Below are positions 54,710 through 62,919 of a DNA stretch of 64,000 nt, in pieces. The stretch spans positions 536,102 to 600,101 of the forward strand of contig NZ_JH976434.1 in NCBI RefSeq assembly GCF_000306965.1, written 5' to 3'. The stretch's first letter is position 1. Every line of letters starts with the position of its first letter. The translations under genes were made by a program, and so were the position numbers. Source of the DNA: Amphibacillus jilinensis Y1. GTDB taxonomy: Bacteria > Bacillota > Bacilli > Bacillales > Amphibacillaceae. The notes beneath the pieces were generated by a model. It was given only the letters and a program-made list of their open reading frames with translations, was not told the origin of the DNA and searched no databases.

Positions 54710-55699
54710 TTAAAGTTGTCGCTCAAACTGCCAAGCATCTCTAAGCATATCTTCTACTTTTAATGTCGCGGACCAGCCAAGCTGATCTTTAATTTTTGAC
54801 ACATCTGCATAGCAAGTCGCAATATCACCTGGTCGGCGCTCAGTAATTTGGTATGGAATCGATATGCCGTTAACAGCTTCAAACGCTTCAATCATTTCCA
54901 GTACAGAAGTACCTTTTCCCGTACCTAAATTATAGATTTCCAAACCGGATTTGAGCTTTTCTAAAGCAGCCACATGGCCTTTCGCTAAATCAACGACATG
55001 AATATAATCACGTACCCCGGTTCCATCTACCGTATCATAATCATTTCCATAGACAAATAACTTCTCTAATTCACCCTTAGCCACCTTTGTAATATAAGGG
55101 ACAAGGTTATTAGGAATACCACTTGGATCTTCACCTAGTAAACCACTTGAATGGGCACCAACTGGGTTAAAGTAGCGTAATAAAACAATAGATAACTTAC
55201 GATGTTTTTTGATCACATCCTGTAATATCCGTTCACTCATTGCTTTAGTCTCGCCATAAGGATTGGTTGTTGACAACAATGGCATTGTTTCATGCATCGG
55301 CGACGTCTGATCACCATAGACCGTTGCTGAAGACGAGAAAACAAATTGTTTAACCTCATATGTCAAACAAGCTTCAGCAAGTGCCATTGTACTTATTAAA
55401 TTATTTTGATAATAAAGAAGCGGTTTGTCGACAGATTCCCCAACAGCTTTTAATCCCGCAAAGTGGATCACACCATCAATGTGATGGGCTTGAAAAATCT
55501 TTGCCAACGCCTGCTTGTCTGTGACATCACCTTGATAGAAGGTAATCTTTTTTTGGGTGATCTGTTCGATTTTCCCCACCGTTTCTCTCTTACTATTTGA
55601 CAAGTTATCAATAATAATCACATCATGTCCGTTATTTAGCAATTCTACGGAAGTGTGTGAACCAATATAGCCCACCCCGCCTGTTACTAATATATTCAT
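54710..55699 (-). CDS. galE: UDP-glucose 4-epimerase
   Basis: Interconverts UDP-glucose and UDP-galactose with bound NAD+. 329 residues, SDR fold: NILVTGGVGYIGSHT (GxxGxxG), catalytic Ser/Tyr/Lys in FSSSATVYGD and NPYGETKAMSE. The first ATG six codons earlier belongs to the leader; the chosen one follows GAGGGTGAGAATA. Monocistronic here, next to an undecaprenyl-phosphate sugar transferase, so it may supply UDP-galactose to surface polymers as well as the Leloir route. Confidence 0.95.
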   Translation of the reverse strand: MNILVTGGVGYIGSHTSVELLNNGHDVIIIDNLSNSKRETVGKIEQITQKKITFYQGDVTDKQALAKIFQAHHIDGVIHFAGLKAVGESVDKPLLYYQNNLISTMALAEACLTYEVKQFVFSSSATVYGDQTSPMHETMPLLSTTNPYGETKAMSERILQDVIKKHRKLSIVLLRYFNPVGAHSSGLLGEDPSGIPNNLVPYITKVAKGELEKLFVYGNDYDTVDGTGVRDYIHVVDLAKGHVAALEKLKSGLEIYNLGTGKGTSVLEMIEAFEAVNGISIPYQITERRPGDIATCYADVSKIKDQLGWSATLKVEDMLRDAWQFERQL

Positions 55700-55901
55700 T
55701 ATTCTCACCCTCATTTTTTAGCTGTACACTTGATATCTTCATTATAGTCATTTGATTGCAAGTCAGCAAATTTTTAATAACTTTGAGATTCTAGTTGGAT
55801 AATAGCAATACAAGTATTATAATAAAGGGTGAATCTTTTTCTATTAATCACTACACGCATTAAACATATGAAACCGTAACTTTGAAAGGAGCCGAGAAAA
55901 A

Positions 55902-57278
55902 GTGAATTTTAATAACTCAAGAACACAAAAGTTCTTGTTAATGCTTGGCGATATTTTTTGTATTTTAGCTGCCTATGTAAGTGCCTTTTATATACGATAC
56001 TTTGACTTTCCTGATCCAAATTGGGATGCGTTTATTTCATTGTTACCTTGGATCATCGTTATTGGCTTATTTCTAATATCCGTCTATGAGCTTTATATTA
56101 TTGATGGGAAACAAACCCTGACCGACTTAATAAGAAAAATTCTTGTTGTCGTGACCATGCTGACGTTCCTAACGATGGCAAGTTCATACTTATTTCGAGC
56201 GTTTGCCATGCCACGTTCTGTCATTGTCATTTCGACACTGTTTATGGTTGTCTATTTGTTTGTTTTTAAAGCTGTTTTCCTTAAGCTAACAAGAAGAAAA
56301 GTAGTTGGTAAGTTCCTGATTATCGGTAATGAAACAAATGCAGAACAACTGATTACCAAAATCAATTACCCGATGCTAAAACGCTCAGAAATAACTTGTG
56401 TTAAAGAAGGGTCCAATATGAAAGGGATCAAGCAATTGGTGATCAATTCTGATTACATTATTTTATGCACAGATATTTCTAAGGAACTAAAGTCACAAGT
56501 GATTTACCATGCCATGGAGCATAACAAGGAAGTTTATGTTATTCCAACCTTATATGAGCTTGTTTTGCAACGGGCAACGACTTCACCGTTGGATGATACG
56601 CTTGTCATGGGGGTTAAGCCGTTTGGTTTAACTTGGGAGAAAACATTCATCAAGCGATTATTTGATATTGTCTTTTCTTTACTCGTTCTGATTGTGATTT
56701 CACCTTTACTATTAGTGATGGCAATCATTGTTAAATTGGAAGACCCAAAAGCATCTGCTATTTATTCACAAGAGCGACTCGGTAAAGATGACAAGCCCTT
56801 TACCATATACAAATTCCGTTCGATGATCAGTGATGCCGAGTCTTATACAGGGCCAATTCTTGCTTCAACGAATGATGATCGTATCACTAAGGTCGGAAAG
56901 TTTATTCGAGCGACACGCATCGATGAATTACCACAGTTTTTCAATGTGTTAAAAGGTGATATGTCAATCGTTGGACCAAGACCTGAACGAGAATTCTTTA
57001 TTAACAAACTGTTAAAAGAACATTATCATTATGGCTATCGAAATCGCGTAAAACCTGGCATCACCGGATATGCGCAAGTGATGGGAAAATATACAACCGT
57101 AGCAGAAGACAAGCTTAGATTCGACTTATTTTATATACGGAATTACAGTTTCTGGTTAGACCTACTGATTATTTTAAAAACATTTTTAGTCGTTTTTGAT
57201 AAGTCAAAATCTGAAGGGACAGAAACAAAGAAAAAAGTATCGACAAAACAAGAAGCACTAAATCGTAATAATATTTAA
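55902..57278 (+). CDS. polyprenyl-phosphate sugar-1-phosphate transferase (exopolysaccharide)
   Basis: 458 residues. Starts lipid-linked exopolysaccharide units by adding a sugar phosphate to undecaprenyl phosphate. The N-terminal half has four or five helices (about 12-130) and a degenerate Rossmann segment (KFLIIGNETNAEQLI). The catalytic domain follows from about 245: KRLFDIVFSLLVLIVISPLL, KDDKPFTIYKFRSM, RIDELPQFFNVLKGDMSIVGPRPE and GITGYAQVMG, all of the WcaJ/WbaP family. GTG start after AAAGGAGCC. Its own terminator follows; no further polymer genes are adjacent, so it serves a locus elsewhere. Confidence 0.94.
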   Translation: MNFNNSRTQKFLLMLGDIFCILAAYVSAFYIRYFDFPDPNWDAFISLLPWIIVIGLFLISVYELYIIDGKQTLTDLIRKILVVVTMLTFLTMASSYLFRAFAMPRSVIVISTLFMVVYLFVFKAVFLKLTRRKVVGKFLIIGNETNAEQLITKINYPMLKRSEITCVKEGSNMKGIKQLVINSDYIILCTDISKELKSQVIYHAMEHNKEVYVIPTLYELVLQRATTSPLDDTLVMGVKPFGLTWEKTFIKRLFDIVFSLLVLIVISPLLLVMAIIVKLEDPKASAIYSQERLGKDDKPFTIYKFRSMISDAESYTGPILASTNDDRITKVGKFIRATRIDELPQFFNVLKGDMSIVGPRPEREFFINKLLKEHYHYGYRNRVKPGITGYAQVMGKYTTVAEDKLRFDLFYIRNYSFWLDLLIILKTFLVVFDKSKSEGTETKKKVSTKQEALNRNNI

Positions 57279-57289
57279 CAACTAAAATA

Positions 57290-57329
57290 GAGTCATCGAG
57301 ATACGCATCAATCGGTGGCTCCATTTTTT
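57290..57329 (+). terminator. terminator of the sugar transferase gene
   Basis: GAGTCATCGA / TCGGTGGCTC ten-base stem with two G-U pairs, then TTTTTT. Confidence 0.8.
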
Positions 57330-57378
57330 GATCAAAGAAGACTCGCCTAACTCTTTAATATAATAAGGAGGATTCAAT

Positions 57379-57918
57379 ATGTCTGGGCTTGAAGTATTTG
57401 TTGGTTTAGCTATTATTACTGGACTAAGCGGCTTATACACAAAATTAAGAAAAAAGGTCGGTTCACGTTACGTTGAACAAAAGCTACAGAAACTCGATCA
57501 AGATATTTACCAAACCCTTTCGAATGTTAAGCTAGACGATCAAAATCAAATTGATCATGTTGTTCTCTCCGTTTACGGTATTTTCATCATTAAACGTGTA
57601 AACCAACACGGTACCATCTATGGTAGTTCATCCGATCAGGAATGGACCTGTCAACTAAAGAAACAGAAACAAACGTTTCCAAATCCAATTAAACAACACG
57701 CAACACTTACTTCCACTTTAGTAAAACACTTTAATATAAAAGAAAAATACATCCATACCATTGTTGCATTTGCCAATAAAGCTGAATTAGCAGTCGATCA
57801 ACAATTAATTAAAGCAAACCAAGTAACCGATTACGATCGGCTTCCCGATCTCATTCAATCCTTTTCAACACCACAATTAGCTAAACAACAAATTCAAACC
57901 ATTGCAGATAACTTCTAA
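57379..57918 (+). CDS. NERD-domain protein
   Basis: 179 residues: short hydrophobic N-terminus (LEVFVGLAIITGLSGLY) and a NERD (nuclease-related) domain: LQKLDQDIYQTLSNVKLDD, IDHVVLSVYGIFIIKRVNQHGTIYGS and WTCQLKKQKQTFPNPIKQ. The classical Glu/Asp-x(n)-ExK core is only partly kept: Asp in IDHVV is present, but the Glu-x-Lys reads IIKRV, so catalytic competence is doubtful. AGGAGGATTCAAT precedes the ATG. Single gene between two terminators. Confidence 0.85.
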   Translation: MSGLEVFVGLAIITGLSGLYTKLRKKVGSRYVEQKLQKLDQDIYQTLSNVKLDDQNQIDHVVLSVYGIFIIKRVNQHGTIYGSSSDQEWTCQLKKQKQTFPNPIKQHATLTSTLVKHFNIKEKYIHTIVAFANKAELAVDQQLIKANQVTDYDRLPDLIQSFSTPQLAKQQIQTIADNF

Positions 57919-57920
57919 AA

Positions 57921-57960
57921 AAGCACCCATTCGCCTTTGCTTTAGCGAATGGGTTAGCTT
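57921..57960. terminator. bidirectional terminator (NERD gene / xylH)
   Basis: AAGC-A-CCCATTCGC / GCGAATGGG-TTA-GCTT, followed by TTTTC, between two convergent genes. Confidence 0.85.
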
Positions 57961-57993
57961 TTCTTATCTTTAAAACTTTACACTTTGACAAAT

Positions 57994-59160
57994 TTAGGCG
58001 GTCTGTTTTTTATTTGAAATATCAACCCACACCGCCACGATTAAAATCAGACCTTTAACAATATATTGCCAAAAGGTTTGAATATTCATCATGCTCATCC
58101 CGTTATCGATACTCGCCATTATTAACGCGCCAATAATGGCACCAACGATTTTTCCTTTCCCACCTGTTAAGCTTGCGCCACCAATGACACAAGCGGCAAT
58201 CGCATCTAGCTCATACATATCACCAGCACTTACCGTGGCAGCATTTAATCGACTGGTTAGCATAATGCCTGCTAAGCCAGCCAAAGCCCCCATTAATACA
58301 AAAACATAAAGGGTATGTCGTTTAATATTGATTCCTGATAGGGCCGCCGCTTCTTCATTGCCACCGATCGCATAGATATAGCGACCAAATGCTGTCTTAT
58401 TCGAAACAAAAATAAACAGACTACCAAAGAAAACAACGATCAGCATCGGTAAAGGCACCCCATAATAAAGACTTAACATAAATGTAATTAAGAGAATTCC
58501 TGCACCATAAATCATCACTTTCCCATAGTCAACAAGTGGTGAAGCTAGCTGTAGCGCCAACTTATTTCGTTTGATCCGATCTTTCCACGTTAAGAAAAAG
58601 AACAGAGCAACCATAACTATCGCAAGAAGATAACCTAAACTATATGGAAGATAACTATTTGAAATAAAGCGGAAGCTTGGTTCTAAAGGAGCTATGGTTC
58701 GACCTTGACTTATACCAATTAATATCCCACGAAAGATGAGCTGACCACCTAAAGTAACGATAAAGGCGGGCACAGCACGATAAGCCACCCACCAACCTTG
58801 CCACAACCCAAGTAACGCACCAGCTATAATAGCAACCGCAATAACAGACACCGTTCCCCATCCATACCAAACCTGAAGAATTGCTGCAATTCCACCCGCT
58901 AAGCCAGCTAATGAGCCAACTGATAAATCAATATGTCCAGTAACAATAATTAAGGTCATCCCAATTGATAAGACTGAGATCACTGCCATTTGATTAAATA
59001 AATTGGATAAGTTACGAGGTGATAGAAACTCTCCACCTGTAAATAAACTAAAAATAAGCGCAATCGCTATTAATGCAATGATTAAAGTATACGCTTGTAT
59101 ATTTAAGCTAATGTCCATTTTCGGCTTTTGTTCAACGTCCTGATGCTTTAACTGCTTCAT
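57994..59160 (-). CDS. xylH: D-xylose ABC transporter permease XylH
   Basis: 388-residue CUT2 permease with ten helices. SIGMTLIIVTGHIDLSVGSLAGLAGG is the family hallmark and the long insertion before FGRYIYAIGGNEEAAALSGI is characteristic of XylH rather than RbsC (about 320 residues). Its start lies inside the end of the ATPase gene (29-base overlap). Last gene of xylFGH, in a convergent arrangement with the NERD gene. Confidence 0.93.
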   Translation of the reverse strand: MKQLKHQDVEQKPKMDISLNIQAYTLIIALIAIALIFSLFTGGEFLSPRNLSNLFNQMAVISVLSIGMTLIIVTGHIDLSVGSLAGLAGGIAAILQVWYGWGTVSVIAVAIIAGALLGLWQGWWVAYRAVPAFIVTLGGQLIFRGILIGISQGRTIAPLEPSFRFISNSYLPYSLGYLLAIVMVALFFFLTWKDRIKRNKLALQLASPLVDYGKVMIYGAGILLITFMLSLYYGVPLPMLIVVFFGSLFIFVSNKTAFGRYIYAIGGNEEAAALSGINIKRHTLYVFVLMGALAGLAGIMLTSRLNAATVSAGDMYELDAIAACVIGGASLTGGKGKIVGAIIGALIMASIDNGMSMMNIQTFWQYIVKGLILIVAVWVDISNKKQTA

Positions 59161-60679
59161 TTTTACCCCTCCTTAGCGTGGCATAGGTCATAATCTTCTC
59201 TTGTGTCGCTTCTGCCCTACTCAAATGCCCAGTGACTTCACCTTCTGACATGACCATGATCCGATCAGACATCCCTAACACTTCAGGTAATTCTGAGGAG
59301 ACAATAACAACCGCAACACCTTGAGCAGCTAATTCATTAATAATTTTGTAAATTTCATATTTAGCCCCAACATCTATTCCTCTTGTTGGCTCATCTAAGA
59401 CCAAGATTTTTGGATCAGTAAATAACCATTTACTTAAAACAACTTTCTGCTGATTTCCTCCGCTTAATTGTGAAACATCTACTTCTAGCGAATGCGTTTT
59501 TAACCGCATTTTTTCCGTTAACTCTTCAGCCTTCTTCACTTCTAGCGTCCGATCAATTAAGCGATTCGGCATCACTTTTTTCAGAGCAGCCAATGTTGAA
59601 TTTTTCGATATCTCCATGCCCATGACTAGCCCATATTTCTTGCGATCTTCTGACACATAAGCTAAGCCTTTAGCAATAGCATCTGAAGGCTTTCTAATAT
59701 TAACTGTTTCACCAGAAATAACGACTTGGCCTGATGATGTGCCGGGATACCCACCAAACAAACTTGTAAACAACTCTGTTCGCCCGGCGCCCATCAAACC
59801 AGCCACACCAAGAATTTCACCTTCCCGTAGATTGAAAGATGCATGTTTGACAAGCATCTCGCCTGTCAAACCATGTTTAAATTGATAATCTTGAACCATT
59901 AAAACGTCTTCTCCAATTTGATGCGCTTGATATGGGAAAAATTCAGTAAGTGCTCTACCGACCATTTTTGAAACAATTTTATCTTCTGTTAAAACATCAA
60001 TGGGATCTGTACTAACGGTTTTCCCATCACGCAACACCGTCACCGTATCCGCTATAGCTAGTACTTCACCAAGCTTATGAGATATATAAATACACGTGAC
60101 CCCTTTGCTTTTAAGCGCTCTTAATAGGTGCATCAACACGTCAACATCACTCTCGGTTAATGCTGCAGTCGGTTCATCTAAAATAAGAATATCGGCCTTC
60201 TTCGTAAGCGCTTTAACAATTTCAATAAGTTGTTGTTTTCCAACAGTCAAATCACTGACTCGCATTTGCGGATCAACTTTTAATCCTATTTGTTCAAGCC
60301 AATATTGCGCTTCAGCATAGAGACCATGCCAATCAATAACAGGCTTTTTCATGCGCTCATGACTTAAGAAAATATTTTCAGCTACTGTCATCTCTGGTAC
60401 CAAAGCTAATTCCTGATAAATAATCGCTACACCTGCGTCTTGAGACTCTTTTATATCCCTAAATGCTACCGGTTTACTATTTATGAAAATATCGCCATGA
60501 TAGCTTCCTGTCGGGTATACACCACTTAATACTTTCATTAAAGTTGACTTCCCTGCACCATTTTCTCCACATAAAGCATGAATCTCTCCCTTTTTCACAG
60601 AAAAGCTAACACGATCCAACGCCTTTACACCTGGAAATGCCTTAGTGATCTCCTTCATTTCTAACACGTAATTACCCAC
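59132..60679 (-). CDS. xylG: D-xylose ABC transporter ATPase XylG (double ATPase)
   Basis: 515 residues with two fused ATPase domains, as in CUT2 systems. First: Walker A GENGAGKST (38-46), signature LTVGKQQLIEI, Walker B ILILDEPTAAL. Second (from about 260): degenerate Walker A GLMGAGRTEL, signature LSGGNQQKVVLSKW, Walker B ILVLDEPTRGID. GVYPTGSYHGDIFINSKPV is XylG-like. It lies 135 bases after xylF, with a hairpin between them. Confidence 0.94.
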   Translation of the reverse strand: MGNYVLEMKEITKAFPGVKALDRVSFSVKKGEIHALCGENGAGKSTLMKVLSGVYPTGSYHGDIFINSKPVAFRDIKESQDAGVAIIYQELALVPEMTVAENIFLSHERMKKPVIDWHGLYAEAQYWLEQIGLKVDPQMRVSDLTVGKQQLIEIVKALTKKADILILDEPTAALTESDVDVLMHLLRALKSKGVTCIYISHKLGEVLAIADTVTVLRDGKTVSTDPIDVLTEDKIVSKMVGRALTEFFPYQAHQIGEDVLMVQDYQFKHGLTGEMLVKHASFNLREGEILGVAGLMGAGRTELFTSLFGGYPGTSSGQVVISGETVNIRKPSDAIAKGLAYVSEDRKKYGLVMGMEISKNSTLAALKKVMPNRLIDRTLEVKKAEELTEKMRLKTHSLEVDVSQLSGGNQQKVVLSKWLFTDPKILVLDEPTRGIDVGAKYEIYKIINELAAQGVAVVIVSSELPEVLGMSDRIMVMSEGEVTGHLSRAEATQEKIMTYATLRRGKNEAVKASGR

Positions 60680-60761
60680 TATTTTTCACCGCCTTTATGA
60701 CAAGCTTTAGATTACGAGCGAAAGCCTTGGCACTCATCCTATAACATTTTTTAACATATAA

Positions 60762-60792
60762 CCAAAGAAGGAGACACGTTCTCCTCCTTTGG
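60762..60792 (-). terminator. intra-operon attenuator between xylF and xylG
   Basis: CCAAAGAAGGAG / CTCCTCCTTTGG 12-base stem, one mismatch, seven-base loop, with TTATATGTTAAAAAA after it on the minus strand. Likely gives excess binding protein over ATPase. Confidence 0.65.
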
Positions 60793-60814
60793 CTACATTT
60801 TGGCATCCTATTTT

Positions 60815-61906
60815 CTAGGGTTGATCAGGTCTATCTTGCTCTGGGACATTCCGATAAATATCATCGTAACTATGAAATCCATCTGCAATAATTGTATCGA
60901 TAATATTATCTTGTGTAACAGGAATAGGCTCTAATTTTATAAAGGGGACATCAGTTACCTCATTATTTACAGTTTCATCAACTTGAATGGCCTCTCCGTT
61001 CGCCAACTGGACAGCAACTTCCGCATTTCTTGTGGCGATCGCACGAATCGGTTTATAGATCGTCATTGATTGCGTACCTTCTGCAATTCTTTGAACAGCT
61101 GCTAAATCAGCATCTTGACCAGAAATAGCAACTTCTCCAGCTAAATTTTGTGCACTTAATGCTTGTATCGCACCACCAGCAGTACTATCATTTGTCGCTA
61201 CAATGACATCAATATCATTATTATTAGAAGTTAAGGCGTTCTCCACAATGCTAAGTGCATTTTCCGCTGACCATCCATCAGCCCACTGATCCCCAACAAT
61301 CTCTATATCACCACTATCAATCAGTCGATCTAAAACGTTCATCTGACCTTCTCTAAACATATGGGCATTATTATCTGTTGGTGCCCCACCCAGCAAGAAG
61401 TATTTTCCGTTCGGTACATTTTCAACTAAGTATTCGGCTTGCATTTCTCCAACGCTTACATTATCAAATGAGACATAGGCATCAACATGTGCATTATTAA
61501 TTAAGCGATCATAGGCGACAACAGGTATCCCTTCATCATTTGCCTGTTCAACTACAGGACTTAAAGCATCTGAGTTATTAGCAATAATAACTAGCACATC
61601 TATTCCTTGTGAAAGCATATTTTGGATTTGTGAAAGTTGTCTTTCGTCTTGACCATCCGCCGATTGAACAAGAACATTTGCTCCTAATTCTTCAGCTGTT
61701 TCTACAAAAATATCACGATCATGTTGCCAACGTTCAAGTGTTAAATCAGCCACCGATAGACCAATCGTTAAATCAGCATCTTCCTCACCTTCTAATTCAA
61801 GATTTTCTCCTCCAACATCTTGATCAATCGCTTGCCCACAAGCAACCAGAAAAAACAACATAACGAAGCCTAACCACTTAATAATAGTCACATTAAACTT
61901 TTGCAA
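60815..61906 (-). CDS. xylF: D-xylose-binding lipoprotein XylF
   Basis: 363-residue CUT2 binding protein. N-terminal signal MQKFNVTIIKWLGFVMLFFL with lipobox LVAC, then a type I periplasmic-binding fold (LTIGLSVADLTLERWQHDRD). XylF landmarks: LLGGAPTDNNAHMFREGQMN, VVIVATNDSTAGG-like region, VAISGQDADLAAVQRIAEGT and SMTIYKPIRAIA. The acidic character is notable. Promoter, cre and a XylR-type operator lie upstream, so it is induced by xylose and repressed by glucose. First gene of xylFGH. Confidence 0.94.
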   Translation of the reverse strand: MQKFNVTIIKWLGFVMLFFLVACGQAIDQDVGGENLELEGEEDADLTIGLSVADLTLERWQHDRDIFVETAEELGANVLVQSADGQDERQLSQIQNMLSQGIDVLVIIANNSDALSPVVEQANDEGIPVVAYDRLINNAHVDAYVSFDNVSVGEMQAEYLVENVPNGKYFLLGGAPTDNNAHMFREGQMNVLDRLIDSGDIEIVGDQWADGWSAENALSIVENALTSNNNDIDVIVATNDSTAGGAIQALSAQNLAGEVAISGQDADLAAVQRIAEGTQSMTIYKPIRAIATRNAEVAVQLANGEAIQVDETVNNEVTDVPFIKLEPIPVTQDNIIDTIIADGFHSYDDIYRNVPEQDRPDQP

Positions 61907-61936
61907 ATCGATACCCCTTTCTATTCTTCATTCATT

Positions 61937-61950
61937 TGAATACGCTTACA
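61937..61950. promoter_or_regulatory. cre (CcpA) site at the xylF promoter
   Basis: TGAATACGCTTACA, one mismatch to consensus, lies directly downstream of the predicted -10, where CcpA binding blocks initiation. Confidence 0.7.
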
Positions 61951-61978
61951 TAATAGCAAAAAATGTATTGTTTGTCTA
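61950..61978 (-). promoter_or_regulatory. xylF promoter
   Basis: On the minus strand TAGACA, 17 bases, TATTAT. The -35 is embedded in the XylR-type dyad. Confidence 0.6.
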
Positions 61979-61990
61979 CTGGACAAACTA
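61968..61990. promoter_or_regulatory. XylR-type operator (xylO-like)
   Basis: GTTTGTC-TACTG-GACAAAC dyad. Read on the minus strand, TTAGTTTGTCC ... GACAAAC matches the Bacillus xylO pattern TTAGTTTGTT ... AACAAAC. It overlaps the -35, as expected for a xylose-responsive ROK repressor. No xylR gene is in the window. Confidence 0.7.
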
Positions 61991-62185
61991 AGTTTTGGTA
62001 GAAATTTTGAAACCACTCAATTTCTAATATACGCATACCCAACAAAAAGGTACAACTAGCGCGTTGTCCCGCTTCCATGACGCGACAGCCCAATGGTGTT
62101 GCTTCCTTCACGCCTTAGCGAAGGGATTACGAAATGTAACACACACAAGTAAGCTATAGCGGTTCTCGACACATTACATGTGTAT

Positions 62186-62226
62186 AAAACAAACCTCCTA
62201 TCACTGGGCGCTTTACAATCGTTAAT
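62186..62226 (+). repeat. R1 dispersed repeat, copy 9 (internally deleted)
   Basis: Left end AAAACAAACCTCCTATCAC joined to the right end GCTTTACAATCGTTAATTG, with all of the middle lost. Confidence 0.55.
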
Positions 62227-62370
62227 TGATCGAAAGGTGTAATTGACGCGTCTATAAATGATGTCGGTGCTAATGTCATATGTTTTTCTTTTACTATATC
62301 AAGGAAATACTATCTAATTTTTGTAAAACATGCTATGATAAAATCAACTTAAAAAGTGAGGTGTGTTCGG

Positions 62371-62610
62371 ATGATTAAACAAAAATGCAATTTAATAGCA
62401 CTTGCCATTTACCATGATGACGATTTTGGTGAAGAAGTAGCCATGCTCTATAGTCCGATCAGTTCTTATTATTTCCCAATCCCAACACGACACATCTTAG
62501 AAACAACTAAACATAATGGACATGTGTTTGTCACTGAGCTTCAACATGCCTATTTCATCCCGAGTATTGACGTGACTAGAAAATTAAATGAATGGAGAAA
62601 ACGGAAGTGA
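62371..62610 (+). CDS. 79-residue unknown small protein
   Basis: MIKQKCNLIALAIYHDDDFG, then EEVAMLYSPISSYYFPIPTR and a Lys/Arg-rich end (KLNEWRKRK). The ATG follows GAGGTG by seven or eight bases; a GTG five codons earlier is inside that site. A TATGATAAAAT lies about 35 bases upstream and a strong terminator follows, so it is a free-standing gene. No family recognised; mixed alpha/beta, cytoplasmic. Confidence 0.7.
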   Translation: MIKQKCNLIALAIYHDDDFGEEVAMLYSPISSYYFPIPTRHILETTKHNGHVFVTELQHAYFIPSIDVTRKLNEWRKRK

Positions 62611-62919
62611 ATCGAACGTCATTTCCCCCTTTAAAGAACACTTACAAACTCAACCGATTGTAAGTGTTCTTTTTCTTTTTCCAGCTTTGATAGCTTAAAA
62701 TACAGATGAATGGATTCGAATAGTTGCATTCATTATCGATTCAACGATCAACCCTCGTTTCTGTTACTCACTACCCTCGACAATTTAGAACACCTTTGAA
62801 AACACTTTTTCTTATTAGCGCATAGTATGTTTCCATTCGCCTCATACTAATAGCAATAACTTTTCTTTTGCCCATTTGTTCGGGCGCAATCACTCATATC
62901 TCATGTTAGGGGTATTATA
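62611..62919. other. interval before the gerA-like gene
   Basis: Terminator of the 79-residue gene at 62633-62672, then about 240 bases without a frame. A sigma-G-type promoter would be expected ahead of the germination gene, but I could not assign one with confidence. Confidence 0.45.
62633..62672 (+). terminator. terminator of the 79-residue gene
   Basis: AAAGAACACTTACAA / TTGTAAGTGTTCTTT perfect 15-base stem with T-rich tail. Confidence 0.88.

Larger units (their letters stand above)
61907..62370. other. regulatory interval upstream of xylF
   Basis: Besides the xylF control sites it has about 180 bases of unexplained sequence (62010-62185) with short dyads (CGCGACAG, CCTTAGCGAAGG near 62112) and an R1 short copy. 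No coding frame with a ribosome site. Confidence 0.5.
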
